This document shows positions 1 through 7,301 of a DNA stretch of 17,219 bases, piece by piece. The DNA comes from Clostridia bacterium (GTDB lineage: Bacteria > Bacillota > Clostridia > Oscillospirales > CAG-272). Within the stretch, counting starts at the first letter, position 1. Each line of letters begins with the position of its first letter. The position numbers and the translations under genes are program-made. Below the pieces are notes generated by a model. That model made no database searches. It saw only the letters and a program-made list of their open reading frames with translations, and was not told the origin of the DNA. The stretch covers positions 1 to 17,219 of the forward strand of contig JAKSPW010000006.1 of assembly GCA_024404435.1 (NCBI GenBank), read 5' to 3'.

Positions 1-225
1 TTTGCGCCGACACCCTCGGTTTCCCGACCGAGCACTCGCGGTATGGGTGTCGTTTGGGGCAGTTCTCCCGGCTCGCACGACTCACTTTCCGCCTTCTCGG
101 GAATGCCCAATGGCTGACGGCTTGCGGCGCCGTGAAAAGTGATTATCCGTGCATACGGTGACGAGTTCGCTCAGGCTTCTCACCTGATTCTCTGTTAGGT
201 CGGACGTGCCGACACCCCTGACGCA
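1..225 (-). ncRNA. Cobalamin (B12) riboswitch, 3' part beyond window edge
   Basis: Read on the minus strand, this leader carries the cobalamin riboswitch landmarks in the right order. The core at 196-152 reads AACAGAGAAUCAGGUGAGAA and continues GCCUGAGCGAACUCGUCACCGUA, matching the family pattern AAYAGGGAA..GGUG..AA..CC..GC..CCCGCCACUGU. The usual GGG/CCC helix is replaced by GAG/CUC, a compensatory change. GCCAUUG..CCCGAGAAGGC follows at 114-91, matching GCCACUG..GGGAAGGC. The B12 box at 74-58, GAGCCGGGAGAACUGCC, matches about 15 of 17 consensus positions. After it, 52-45 (CGACACCC) can pair with 15-8 (GGGUGUCG) around an inner CUCGGU/ACCGAG hairpin, a probable expression platform. The controlled gene lies to the left, outside the window; B12 uptake or synthesis genes and B12-independent isoenzymes are usual targets. 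No U-tract is visible before the edge, so terminator versus RBS-sequestering control cannot be decided. Confidence 0.85.
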
Positions 226-231
226 CTCTTT

Positions 232-260
232 ATTTTATCATAAAACCGTCTGAAAAGCAA
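232..260 (-). promoter_or_regulatory. Sigma-A-type promoter for the riboswitch transcript
   Basis: On the minus strand a weak -35 TTGCTT (260-255) is followed by a 17-base spacer and a -10 TAAAAT (237-232, five of six consensus bases). Initiation would fall near 225, about eight bases before the first helix strand of the cobalamin riboswitch. It sits directly after the terminator of the preceding minus-strand gene, so the riboswitch begins an independent transcription unit. Confidence 0.6.
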
Positions 261-262
261 GA

Positions 263-285
263 AAAGCGGACGTGTTGTCCGCTTT
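263..285 (-). terminator. Intrinsic terminator of spoVAF
   Basis: A perfect 9-bp stem, AAAGCGGAC/GTCCGCTTT with a 5-base loop, overlaps the TAA stop (286-284) of the minus-strand spoVAF gene. The minus-strand tail is a broken T-run (TCTTGCTTTT). The plus-strand tail is also T-rich, so it may work in both directions. It separates spoVAF from the riboswitch promoter immediately downstream. Confidence 0.75.
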
Positions 286-1708
286 ATTCTTTCTTTTTCA
301 GCCTGAAGACGAGTCTTGCAAGTGCTCGTCCGTTGAACGGTATGAGAGGATAGAGGTAGCTCTTTTTACCGTTAGCCGTTTTGTTCGTCGCAACGAGAAT
401 CAGAGCGACGAGTACACCCGCGATAAATCCCGGATAGTCGAACAACGCGGTAAGGAGGAGCGTGAGCATCCTTAAATACTTGAAGGCATATCCGAGCTCG
501 TAGCTCGACTGCGTGAAATTCGCGATGCCTACGAACGCCATGTACAGTATCACGTCGGGAGAAAGCCAGCCGACCGTCACGGCAAAATCACCGAGCAGAA
601 GTCCTCCGACGACGGAAAGCGAGTTCGAGAGCATGTTCGGCGTATTCAGGGAAGCGAGCTTCAGCCCGTCAAGCGCAAATTCCGTAAGAAAAAGCTGCAG
701 CAGTATCGGAAGATCACCGGGTTCAGACGGAATGATGAATCGCCACGCCTCGGGCAGAGAATCCGCGTGCATCAGAAGCAGATACCAGACCGGCGTCAGA
801 AGCATGGTGAACCAGAAGATGACGTGCCTGAGAAGTCTCAGATAGGTTCCCGTCAGCGGAGGGAAGTAGTAGTCGTCCGTTTCCTGAAGAAAATCGAGGG
901 CTGAAGTCGGAAAGATCATAGCTTCCGGACTGTTGTCGCAGAGAAGAATGATCCCGCCTTCGAGGATCGTCGCCGCCGCCGCGTCCGGCCGCTCCGTGGC
1001 TCTGATCTTCGGGAATGGATTGTACCATCTGTCGTGTATCAGTGACTCCGCAACGCTCTGATGACCGAGCACGAGAGAATCCGTTTCAAGTCCCGCGAGC
1101 TTTTCAGCAAGCTCGTCGACGTATTTTAAGTCCGCCTTGTCCGCCATGTAGCATAGTGCGAGATCGGTGCGCGTTCTTTTTCCCGCGTTAACGTATCTGA
1201 CCGTCAGCCTCGGGTCGCGGATCCGTCTTCTGATCATTGCGGTATTGAAGATGAGCGTTTCGACGAATCCGTCGCGGCTTCCCCGCATGACGCGGTCGTT
1301 TTCGGGCTCGTCGGTCGTTCTTGCGGGATAAGTTCTCGCATCTATTATCAAAGCCTTATTGGCAAAACCGTCGCTGAAAAACGCCGTACATCCGCTCATC
1401 ACAGAAAGGATTATCCGATCGAGCGAATCAGTGACCTCGACCTCAACGCTCGGAACACCTGCGGCGAATCTGTCGGCAGCTTCCGCCGAGCCGTCTCCGA
1501 AATCATTCAGCGTCACGAAATAAAACAGCAGCCTCTGCAGCATCTCCGCCTTTACGAAGCCGTCGATATAATACAATACGACGTCGTGTTCCGATATCTT
1601 CATTTCGCGCTTTATGACGTCAAAGTTTTCGTTTATTCTCAGCACTTCGTCGGTCAAGGCAACGTTCTTTTTGAAATCTTTTTCGAGAAAGGTATCTTTA
1701 AGAGGCAA
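284..1708 (-). CDS. spoVAF: Spore germination protein, GerA family, SpoVAF type
   Basis: A 474-residue integral membrane protein of the GerA/SpoVAF family. SpoVAF associates with spore inner-membrane germination machinery and the SpoVA dipicolinate channel. The soluble N-terminal half (about 1-285) has the family signatures GFVKAEML (50-57), PENDRV.RG.RDGFVE (135-150), NTAMIRRRIRDPRL (155-168) and NPFPKIRATERPD (230-242). The C-terminal half (about 290-445) has several hydrophobic helices, including TPNMLSNSLSVVGGLLLGDF (356-375). The ending SYLYPLIPF (450-458) and YELGYAFK (403-410) favour SpoVAF over germinant-receptor A subunits, as does the absence of adjacent B and C subunit genes. The start is a TTG (1708-1706); the reading frame is closed by TAA upstream with no ATG between, and GGGAG lies 7 bases before it. 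That start sits in the T-run of the preceding gene's terminator. A forespore-type promoter probably drives it. The family is secure; the SpoVAF assignment is likely. Confidence 0.8.
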   Translation of the reverse strand: MPLKDTFLEKDFKKNVALTDEVLRINENFDVIKREMKISEHDVVLYYIDGFVKAEMLQRLLFYFVTLNDFGDGSAEAADRFAAGVPSVEVEVTDSLDRIILSVMSGCTAFFSDGFANKALIIDARTYPARTTDEPENDRVMRGSRDGFVETLIFNTAMIRRRIRDPRLTVRYVNAGKRTRTDLALCYMADKADLKYVDELAEKLAGLETDSLVLGHQSVAESLIHDRWYNPFPKIRATERPDAAAATILEGGIILLCDNSPEAMIFPTSALDFLQETDDYYFPPLTGTYLRLLRHVIFWFTMLLTPVWYLLLMHADSLPEAWRFIIPSEPGDLPILLQLFLTEFALDGLKLASLNTPNMLSNSLSVVGGLLLGDFAVTVGWLSPDVILYMAFVGIANFTQSSYELGYAFKYLRMLTLLLTALFDYPGFIAGVLVALILVATNKTANGKKSYLYPLIPFNGRALARLVFRLKKKE

Positions 1709-1755
1709 AAAATCACTCCCGACGTACTTTTTCCTTTAGTATCTGTCGGGAGTGA
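1707..1755 (-). terminator. Intrinsic terminator after the LtaS-type gene, overlapping the spoVAF start
   Basis: On the minus strand a perfect 11-bp stem (TCACTCCCGAC at 1755-1745, GTCGGGAGTGA at 1723-1713) with a 21-base loop is followed at once by six Ts (1712-1707). It begins 4 bases after the stop codon of the LtaS-type gene. The 3' arm also contains the GGGAG ribosome binding site of spoVAF, and the T-run contains the first two bases of its TTG start. On a read-through transcript the hairpin would hide that site. Confidence 0.8.
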
Positions 1756-1765
1756 CGTTTTATTC
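1737..1765 (-). promoter_or_regulatory. Putative forespore sigma-G-type promoter nested in the terminator
   Basis: On the minus strand GAATA (1765-1761) is followed by a 17-base spacer and GATACTA (1743-1737). This is close to the Bacillus sigma-G pattern (GNATR, 17-18 bases, CATNNTA), differing at one -10 base. The -35 overlaps the stop codon of the LtaS-type gene and the -10 lies in the terminator loop. A transcript starting near 1730 would lack the 5' arm of the hairpin and expose the spoVAF ribosome binding site. The motif is short, so this is suggestive, supported by the spore function of the gene. Confidence 0.45.
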
Positions 1766-3673
1766 ACTGACTGAGTATTTCTTTCCGAAGAGTCTGTCGT
1801 AGGTGATTATCATATGTGAATCTCTGTAATATTTCTGATCTTTTGTCAGCCTCATTCTCATTTTTGAGTTATATCCGGGAGCGCTTGCCTGATAATCCTT
1901 CAAGAATTCCGTGAGCTTCGTCTGCGGAGCACCGATGAGCTCGCCTGCGGCACTCATAAGGCAATACGACGAAATGACGTTGTCTTTTCCTTCGTTCAGC
2001 ATTGTCGATTCTTCAAGGTCGAAGTTGGCGTATATGAGGAACGGAGTCGTGAACACGGTCTTCAGATTCTCCTTGTAGAAACCGCTGCTGTCCGCAAGCC
2101 CCGTGTATCTGTACGCTGCCTTGTCGCTGCCGAGAGTCGGTGCGTGATCTCCGAAGAATACGATTACCGTGTCTTCTTCAGACGAATCAACGTAATCGAT
2201 GAGCCTTCCGAGGGCACCGTCCGCGTTTCTCATGCAGTGTGTATACTGATTCACGAGATTTCTGAGGTCTTCGTCGTAGGTGTCGCAGTCAACTCTTACC
2301 TTCAATTCTTCCTCGGTGAACTTTTTGTCATACGGCTGATGACCTTCCATGCTGATGCCGAAGAGGAAGAGCGGATCGTCCGTTTCTTCGATAAAATACT
2401 CGATATACTTTTCAAACGAGAAGTCGGAAACGTTGCCTCCGTTGATCCACATCGGCACGTCCTCGATCTTCTTGAGTTCGTCAATGAAGTAGGTCTCTTC
2501 AAAGCCGATGAGAGGATATCTCGACTGCCTCATGTAGAAGTTGGGCAGATACGGATGGATCGACATGGTGTGATAGCCGAGAGACTTGTACAAAGCGGGG
2601 AAGGCTTCGAGATCACTCGTCACGTACTGGTATGGTACTGATCCGCTCGGCAGATGGTCGGTCGTCAGTCCTGTCAGCACCTCGAACTCGGGCTTTACCG
2701 TGCCGCCGCCGAAGCCGGTCGTCGCAAATCTGCCGGAGTATACGCCCTCGCGGGAGGTGATCTCATCAAAGCGGTTGTACGGGTTTTCGGATATGACGAG
2801 TCCGGGAAGGTCTCTGACGTCCCAGAAGCTTTCCTGAAGGATCAGGATCACGTTCGGATTTCTGAAGCCGTCAGCTTCGTTTGAGCCTTCGTATTTGTCG
2901 AAAATATCATTTACGGCACTTTCCGAATAACCTTCGGGCTCGGTCACGGCACTCGCAAGCACGTTGAGCGTGAAGCCGCCGATGAATCCGTTTGCGGAAT
3001 AGTTTGTCGTTTCCTGAAGACCGCCGTTTGAGAAGCTCATTCCGTGGCGTGATGCGAGCTGTACGGCAGCCGAGGTGTTGCCGTAAGTGGCAAACAGAAC
3101 GAGAACGGTTATTATCGCCGCGGGAATTCTGACGTTCCATCTGATGGGAAGAACCGTTTTCGTCAGCGCGACGATAACTGTCAGAAGAACGACTCCGCCG
3201 AGTATCCAGTAGAATTCTTCCGGAATGTGAATATTGAGGTATTCCGTCAGTATGTCGAGATTTCCCGTCTGCTGAAAGTCCCACGGATACATGTATTCGC
3301 CGGTCAGCTGATACTTGAAGAAGCTTGCGACGGACAGACCGAACGAGCCGAGACCGAGGACGGCACACGATACCCACAGCCTTTTGAAGACGAGAACGAG
3401 AAGCGCGGAAATAAGGTAAAGGATGATAAGGTCGAGAACGATCACCGACACTCTTTTGTCGAAGAGCTTTGTGATCATCTTGATTCCCGTATCGTTCTTT
3501 ACGTGGACGTCGGACGTACTGAAATTGATATACTCCATCATGAGAAAACAGAGGAAAGGATATACGAGCCAGATGAGAGTGCCGAATACTCTGATCACGG
3601 CTTTCAGCCATTTCGGCTTTACAAACCACATTTTCGGCTGAGGAGTAAAGATAAATCTGTCAAAAAAATTCAT
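1760..3673 (-). CDS. LtaS-type lipoteichoic acid synthase family protein (sulfatase fold)
   Basis: A 637-residue protein with the LtaS layout: about five N-terminal membrane helices (roughly 24-46, 76-98, 103-121, 153-170, 182-198) and an extracellular sulfatase/alkaline-phosphatase-fold domain from about 272. LtaS enzymes polymerise glycerol phosphate from phosphatidylglycerol on the outer membrane face. The expected catalytic and metal-binding positions are present: Glu281 (LILQESFWD), nucleophile Thr325 (GGGTVKPEFEVLTG), His445 (MEGHQPY) and Asp509-His510 (FFGDHAPTLG). The GGGT..EFEVLTG form differs from the Staphylococcus LtaS motif, so the acceptor or product could differ. The ATG start is preceded by a weak purine-rich stretch. 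The gene starts 21 bases after the methyltransferase stop and is probably co-transcribed with the two-component genes, which suggests envelope-stress control. It is followed by a strong terminator. An alternative role is transfer of phosphoglycerol to another glycan. Confidence 0.85.
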   Translation of the reverse strand: MNFFDRFIFTPQPKMWFVKPKWLKAVIRVFGTLIWLVYPFLCFLMMEYINFSTSDVHVKNDTGIKMITKLFDKRVSVIVLDLIILYLISALLVLVFKRLWVSCAVLGLGSFGLSVASFFKYQLTGEYMYPWDFQQTGNLDILTEYLNIHIPEEFYWILGGVVLLTVIVALTKTVLPIRWNVRIPAAIITVLVLFATYGNTSAAVQLASRHGMSFSNGGLQETTNYSANGFIGGFTLNVLASAVTEPEGYSESAVNDIFDKYEGSNEADGFRNPNVILILQESFWDVRDLPGLVISENPYNRFDEITSREGVYSGRFATTGFGGGTVKPEFEVLTGLTTDHLPSGSVPYQYVTSDLEAFPALYKSLGYHTMSIHPYLPNFYMRQSRYPLIGFEETYFIDELKKIEDVPMWINGGNVSDFSFEKYIEYFIEETDDPLFLFGISMEGHQPYDKKFTEEELKVRVDCDTYDEDLRNLVNQYTHCMRNADGALGRLIDYVDSSEEDTVIVFFGDHAPTLGSDKAAYRYTGLADSSGFYKENLKTVFTTPFLIYANFDLEESTMLNEGKDNVISSYCLMSAAGELIGAPQTKLTEFLKDYQASAPGYNSKMRMRLTKDQKYYRDSHMIITYDRLFGKKYSVSE

Positions 3674-3694
3674 TATGTCGCTTCTTTCTCGGGT

Positions 3695-4819
3695 TCAGTT
3701 CTGCTTTTTGAAGAATTCATACAGAAAGCAGGGTATCATTCCGTTATACAGTTTTTTTATCTTGTCGGCTCTCTTTCCGAACAGAGAGGGGAATCTTTCG
3801 TTCGGAGTGAGAATATAAAACTGCCAGTTTTCAAGCGTTTTGAACTGCTTTCCCATCTCGGAGTACAGTTTTTCGCACTCAGCTTCGGTCAGGAGCCTTT
3901 CACCGTACGGAGGATTCGTGACGACGGTACCGCGCCTGCCCTCCGTCGAAATATCGAGAGCGTCCATCACGCGCAGATCGATCGCGTCGGCAACTCCTGC
4001 CCGCATGGCGGATTCTCTCGCGATCCTCACGCAGTTTTCGTCGATGTCCGAGCCGAATGCCTCGAAGGCAGAGTCACGAACGATCAGGTCGTGCGCTTCG
4101 TCCCTCGCGTCTTTCCATATTCTTTCGGGGAAAAGAGAAAACTCTTCCGCCGCAAATGAACGCTTCATTCCGGGGGAGACGTTCTTCATCATCATGGCTC
4201 CCTCGATGACGATCGTTCCCGATCCGCAGAACGGATCGCGGAGCAGTACGTTTTCTCTCGGACGCGATGTGGCGACGAGAGCCGCCGCAAGCGTTTCTCT
4301 GAGAGGTGCGGCGACCGTTTCGGGACGGTAGCCTCTCTTGTGAAGCGGAGCGCCCGAAAGCTCGATCATCAGCATCACCCGATCCTTCAGAATGAAGAAT
4401 TCGAGTTTTTTTCTGACTCCGGTCTCGGGAAGAACGGACAAGGCGTATTTTTCTCCGAGCCTGACGGAAGCTGCTTTCTTGATTATACGCTGACAGTCGG
4501 GAACGGAAAACAGAGTGCTCTTTATCGAGTGACCCGAAACGGGATACTCATCGGTTTTGTCAATGAATTCTTCGAGAGGGAGCGCTTTCGTGTTCTCGAA
4601 AAGCTCGTCGAAGGTCACCGCATTGAAGATCCCGCAGAGAAGATAAAGCCTTTCCGCAAAGCGAAGCCTTACGTTGGCTCTCGCTGCGGCAGTTTCGTCT
4701 CCCTCGAAGATTATCCTGCCGTCAAGTGTTTCCGTCCTTTTATAGCCGAGCGCATCTATCTCGCCTCCGAGAAGAGCCTCAAGCCCGAAAAGACAGGTGG
4801 CAACGTATCTGTAAACCAA
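3695..4819 (-). CDS. THUMP-domain class I SAM-dependent rRNA methyltransferase (RlmL/YpsC-like)
   Basis: A 374-residue cytoplasmic protein of the RlmL N-terminal-type guanine-N2 RNA methyltransferase family, such as Bacillus YpsC. The N-terminus aligns with the family start pattern (ATCLFGLEALLGGEI, 7-21). A THUMP RNA-binding region spans about 50-155, and the linker has the hallmark PLHKRGYR (158-165). The methyltransferase domain has DPFCGSGTIVIE (motif I, 195-206), GSDID (256-260) and the catalytic NPPYG (302-306). The length is normal for the single-domain Firmicutes form, as opposed to the fused Escherichia coli RlmKL. The start is TTG: no ATG lies in frame upstream before a stop, and AAAGGAAG precedes the TTG at good spacing. 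It lies 18 bases after the histidine kinase stop, so it probably shares that transcript. The link to envelope genes is by position only. The exact nucleotide modified is not shown by sequence. Confidence 0.88.
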   Translation of the reverse strand: MVYRYVATCLFGLEALLGGEIDALGYKRTETLDGRIIFEGDETAAARANVRLRFAERLYLLCGIFNAVTFDELFENTKALPLEEFIDKTDEYPVSGHSIKSTLFSVPDCQRIIKKAASVRLGEKYALSVLPETGVRKKLEFFILKDRVMLMIELSGAPLHKRGYRPETVAAPLRETLAAALVATSRPRENVLLRDPFCGSGTIVIEGAMMMKNVSPGMKRSFAAEEFSLFPERIWKDARDEAHDLIVRDSAFEAFGSDIDENCVRIARESAMRAGVADAIDLRVMDALDISTEGRRGTVVTNPPYGERLLTEAECEKLYSEMGKQFKTLENWQFYILTPNERFPSLFGKRADKIKKLYNGMIPCFLYEFFKKQN

Positions 4820-4837
4820 AATATACTTCCTTTCGTG

Positions 4838-6340
4838 TCAGTTCCTTGTTGACGTTCCTTTTTCAAGCGAGAAGGTGAAGCGGCACCACTTGCCGTATTC
4901 GCTTTCCGCGGTTATCGTTCCATTGTGCTGATCCATGATGGTTTTCGCTATATAAAGTCCGAGACCCACGCCGGTCTTGTCGAGTCCGCGGCTTCTGTCG
5001 CTCTTGTAGAATCTGTCGAAAACGTAGGGAAGGTCGTCCTGCGAGATGCCGTCGCCTTCATTGAACACCGAGGTCTCGATCCTGCCGGATCTTTCGGTGA
5101 TCCTGACGGTATATTTGCCGCCGTCCCGCGAGAATTTGATCGCGTTGTCCATCAGATTGTATACGATCTGATGGATAGCGTCCGTGTCGCCTATCGCGTA
5201 CATGTTGTCTTCATCCGCGATGAATTCCACGTCGAGATGTTTTTCCTCTATCCTTTGCTCGGAAGATATGAGGACTTCACGGCACATTTCGCAGATGTCG
5301 AAAGAGGTCATCGTGAATTTTCTCTCTCCGGCCTGGATCCTCGTAATGTCGAGAAGGGAAGAGACGAGACGGGAAAGGCGTCTGACTTCGGACGCGATTA
5401 TTCCGAGATAGTAGTCCTGTTTTTCGGGCGGGATCGCTCCGTCGAGTATTCCGTCGATAAATCCCGAGATCGTCGTCATGGGAGTTCGCAGGTCGTGTGA
5501 GACGTTTGCGAGGAAGAGCCGTCTCATTTCGTCGTTGCTTTCAAGGGAAGCCGCCATATTGTTGAATGCTCCGGCAAGCTTGGCGACCTCGTCGTTTCCG
5601 CGCACGGGGACGCGGACGTCAAATCGTCCGGCTGCGAAATTCTTGGCGGCACTGCTCATTTCCCTGAGAGGCGCGACGAGACGCCGGGTAGTGAAGTAAA
5701 CGGCTGCCAGCATCGCCACGAGAATACCGATGGTGACCATTACGGTCGTGCGTACGACACCGTCAAGAAGGTTGTTCATCCCGGCCTTTGACGTAGCCGT
5801 CACTATTGCTCCCGAATACCGTCCCTGCGGGGAAAAGATCGGAGTTGACAGAATGATGAAGTCTGAGTCGAAAATACCTCCGAGATCGGATATTTCGCTC
5901 GTCTTTTCGTTGTTTTTCAGATTGGCGAGATGCTCCTTCGGAAGAACTATCTTTCCTCCGTCCGGACCTTCGAATCCGTCTCCGTCAAGTCCGTATTCGT
6001 CGGCAAGCTCCGAGCCGCCGGCAAGGATAAGCTGACCGTTTTCATCGGAAATAAACGTGACGAAATCGTCAACGTTCACGCTCATCAGTCCGAGAAACTC
6101 CCGCAGAGTTTTCGCATAGATACCGACGTATGCCCTCATGTCATCCGTGATCTGCGTCAGCTTCATTCTGTCGTACATGTATTCCGAAATGTATTCGGAT
6201 GCGTTTTCAAGAGTGGTCTTCTTGTAATTCGTATTGTACCTGTCGACGAGCGAGCCGGTAACGAAAGCAAGAATCAGCAGGCAGACAAGATTTATGAGCA
6301 GGAAAGTCGTCAGGTATTTGATAAAAACCGTTTTGAACAT
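4838..6340 (-). CDS. Membrane sensor histidine kinase
   Basis: A 500-residue sensor kinase with a complete architecture. Membrane helix 1 (about 8-28) and helix 2 (about 197-216) enclose a roughly 165-residue extracellular sensor region. HAMP follows (about 217-270), then HisKA with phospho-acceptor His282 (NVSHDLRTPM), and HATPase_c with the N box (QIVYNLMDNAIKF, 391-403) and G boxes (VFDRFYKSDRS, TGVGLGLYIAK). It should phosphorylate the response regulator encoded 85 bases upstream. The sensor region has no motif I can tie to a ligand. The ATG is fixed by an in-frame stop directly before it. The nearest strong AGGAG lies 17 bases upstream, longer than usual, so translation may be modest. 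A hairpin in the intergenic gap may lower kinase expression relative to the regulator. The partner is secure from gene order; the signal is unknown. Confidence 0.93.
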   Translation of the reverse strand: MFKTVFIKYLTTFLLINLVCLLILAFVTGSLVDRYNTNYKKTTLENASEYISEYMYDRMKLTQITDDMRAYVGIYAKTLREFLGLMSVNVDDFVTFISDENGQLILAGGSELADEYGLDGDGFEGPDGGKIVLPKEHLANLKNNEKTSEISDLGGIFDSDFIILSTPIFSPQGRYSGAIVTATSKAGMNNLLDGVVRTTVMVTIGILVAMLAAVYFTTRRLVAPLREMSSAAKNFAAGRFDVRVPVRGNDEVAKLAGAFNNMAASLESNDEMRRLFLANVSHDLRTPMTTISGFIDGILDGAIPPEKQDYYLGIIASEVRRLSRLVSSLLDITRIQAGERKFTMTSFDICEMCREVLISSEQRIEEKHLDVEFIADEDNMYAIGDTDAIHQIVYNLMDNAIKFSRDGGKYTVRITERSGRIETSVFNEGDGISQDDLPYVFDRFYKSDRSRGLDKTGVGLGLYIAKTIMDQHNGTITAESEYGKWCRFTFSLEKGTSTRN

Positions 6341-6368
6341 CTAAGTACCGTTCCGTTCTCCTGATTTC

Positions 6369-6409
6369 AAAAAAAAGCACAAATACCGTTGCGGGAATTC
6401 CGCAACGGT
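6369..6409 (-). terminator. Hairpin between regulator and kinase, possible attenuator
   Basis: On the minus strand a perfect 10-bp stem (ACCGTTGCGG/CCGCAACGGT, loop AATTC; 6409-6385) lies just after the regulator stop. A run of eight Ts (6376-6369) follows after an 8-base gap. The offset T-run is not classical, so this may be a partial terminator or an mRNA-stabilising hairpin that sets the regulator to kinase ratio. Confidence 0.5.
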
Positions 6410-6425
6410 TATTTGAGAGGTGATA

Positions 6426-7115
6426 TTACTGAACGTGCTCGAACTTGTAACCGACGCCCCACACCGTCTTGAGGAACCACTTGTCGGATACGCCTTCAAG
6501 CTTTTCGCGGAGTCTCTTGACGTGAACGTCGACCGTTCTCGAGTCTCCGAGATAATCGAAGCCCCAGACCTTGTCAAGAAGCTGATCTCTCGTGAAAACT
6601 CTGTTGAAGTTGGATGCTAGGAAATAGAGAAGCTCGAGCTCTTTTGGAGGAATGTCGACGGGCTTGCCGTTAAGCTTGAGCTCGTACTTGCGGAGACTAA
6701 TTTCGATGTTCTCGAACTTGACGACCTCATCGTCGTTCTGAGGGTCGTGCGCCATGGAACGGCGGAGTACCGCCTTGATCCTTGCCGAAAGCTCTTTCAT
6801 GTCGAAGGGCTTTACGACGAAATCGTCAGCACCGAGCTCGAGGCCGAGCACCTTGTCGAAGACTTCTCCCTTGGCGGTTATCATAATGACGGGCTTGGAA
6901 GAGACCTCGCGGATCTCCCTGCAGACCTGCCAACCGTCTTTTTTCGGAAGCATAATGTCGAGAAGGACGAGATCGGGCTCATACGTCTTGAACGTGATGA
7001 TGCCTTCGGCACCGTCGCAGGCGGTCTTTATCTCATAACCTTCGTTCTCAAAATAGAGTTTCAGCAAGTCACAGATATTGGGGTCGTCATCGACTACAAG
7101 AATTTTTGTTCCCAT
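6426..7115 (-). CDS. OmpR/PhoB-family response regulator
   Basis: A 229-residue DNA-binding response regulator of typical length. The receiver domain (about 4-118) has the acidic pocket VVDDD (7-11), phospho-acceptor Asp53 (LVLLDIMLPKKDGW), switch Thr in MITAKG and conserved Lys in VVKPFD. The C-terminal winged-helix domain (about 130-227) has VWGFDYLGDSRTVDVHV and ends KTVWGVGYKFE, the standard OmpR-type signature. AAGGAG sits about 8 bases before the ATG. It is the first gene after a perfect consensus sigma-A promoter and should be phosphorylated by the kinase encoded next. Direct repeats touching the -35 element are candidate binding sites for autoregulation. The targets are not shown; co-transcription with an LtaS-type gene makes envelope homeostasis a reasonable inference. 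Confidence 0.95.
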   Translation of the reverse strand: MGTKILVVDDDPNICDLLKLYFENEGYEIKTACDGAEGIITFKTYEPDLVLLDIMLPKKDGWQVCREIREVSSKPVIMITAKGEVFDKVLGLELGADDFVVKPFDMKELSARIKAVLRRSMAHDPQNDDEVVKFENIEISLRKYELKLNGKPVDIPPKELELLYFLASNFNRVFTRDQLLDKVWGFDYLGDSRTVDVHVKRLREKLEGVSDKWFLKTVWGVGYKFEHVQ

Positions 7116-7144
7116 ATTTGTTCTCCTTCTTTTCGACTGAAGTT

Positions 7145-7173
7145 ATTATACAATAGCCGGGCGGATTTGTCAA
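7145..7173 (-). promoter_or_regulatory. Perfect consensus sigma-A promoter of the two-component operon
   Basis: On the minus strand TTGACA (7173-7168), a 17-base spacer and TATAAT (7150-7145) match the consensus at all 12 positions. Initiation is expected near 7138, about 22 bases before the regulator ATG. Such a strong core promoter usually implies high basal transcription or repression by something binding nearby. Confidence 0.92.
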
Positions 7174-7212
7174 ATAAAATGCGGTAAATAAAATAATATT
7201 TGTATTTTATTT
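7172..7212 (-). repeat. Three copies of an AT-rich 9-mer upstream of the regulator promoter
   Basis: On the plus strand AAATAAAAT occurs at 7172-7180 and again at 7186-7194, a direct repeat with a 14-base period. Its inverse ATTTTATTT occurs at 7204-7212. The second and third copies form a perfect 10-bp inverted repeat (7186-7195 with 7203-7212). The first copy overlaps the -35 box of the minus-strand promoter. It could be an operator for the encoded regulator or an UP element; AT-rich DNA makes chance repeats more likely. Confidence 0.45.
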
Positions 7213-7301
7213 CTGCCTTTTTTCTATTTTACAACTAAAATGTGTCGAAACAATGTTTTTTCTGTGATTTTTTAATAAACCGGAAATGTTTATTTTATTA
7301 C

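Noticed and set aside
1..225. Resemblance of the leader to a T-box (UACCGCG, AGAGA..GGUGAGAAGCC) or to a TPP riboswitch (GGAUAAU)
   Set aside because: The UGGN bulge of a T-box and the ordered TPP core are missing, whereas the full ordered set of cobalamin riboswitch motifs, including the B12 box, is present.
3227..4159. Plus-strand open frame of 310 codons spanning the LtaS-type and methyltransferase genes
   Set aside because: It crosses two well-supported minus-strand genes and shows no domain, ribosome binding site or consistent composition.
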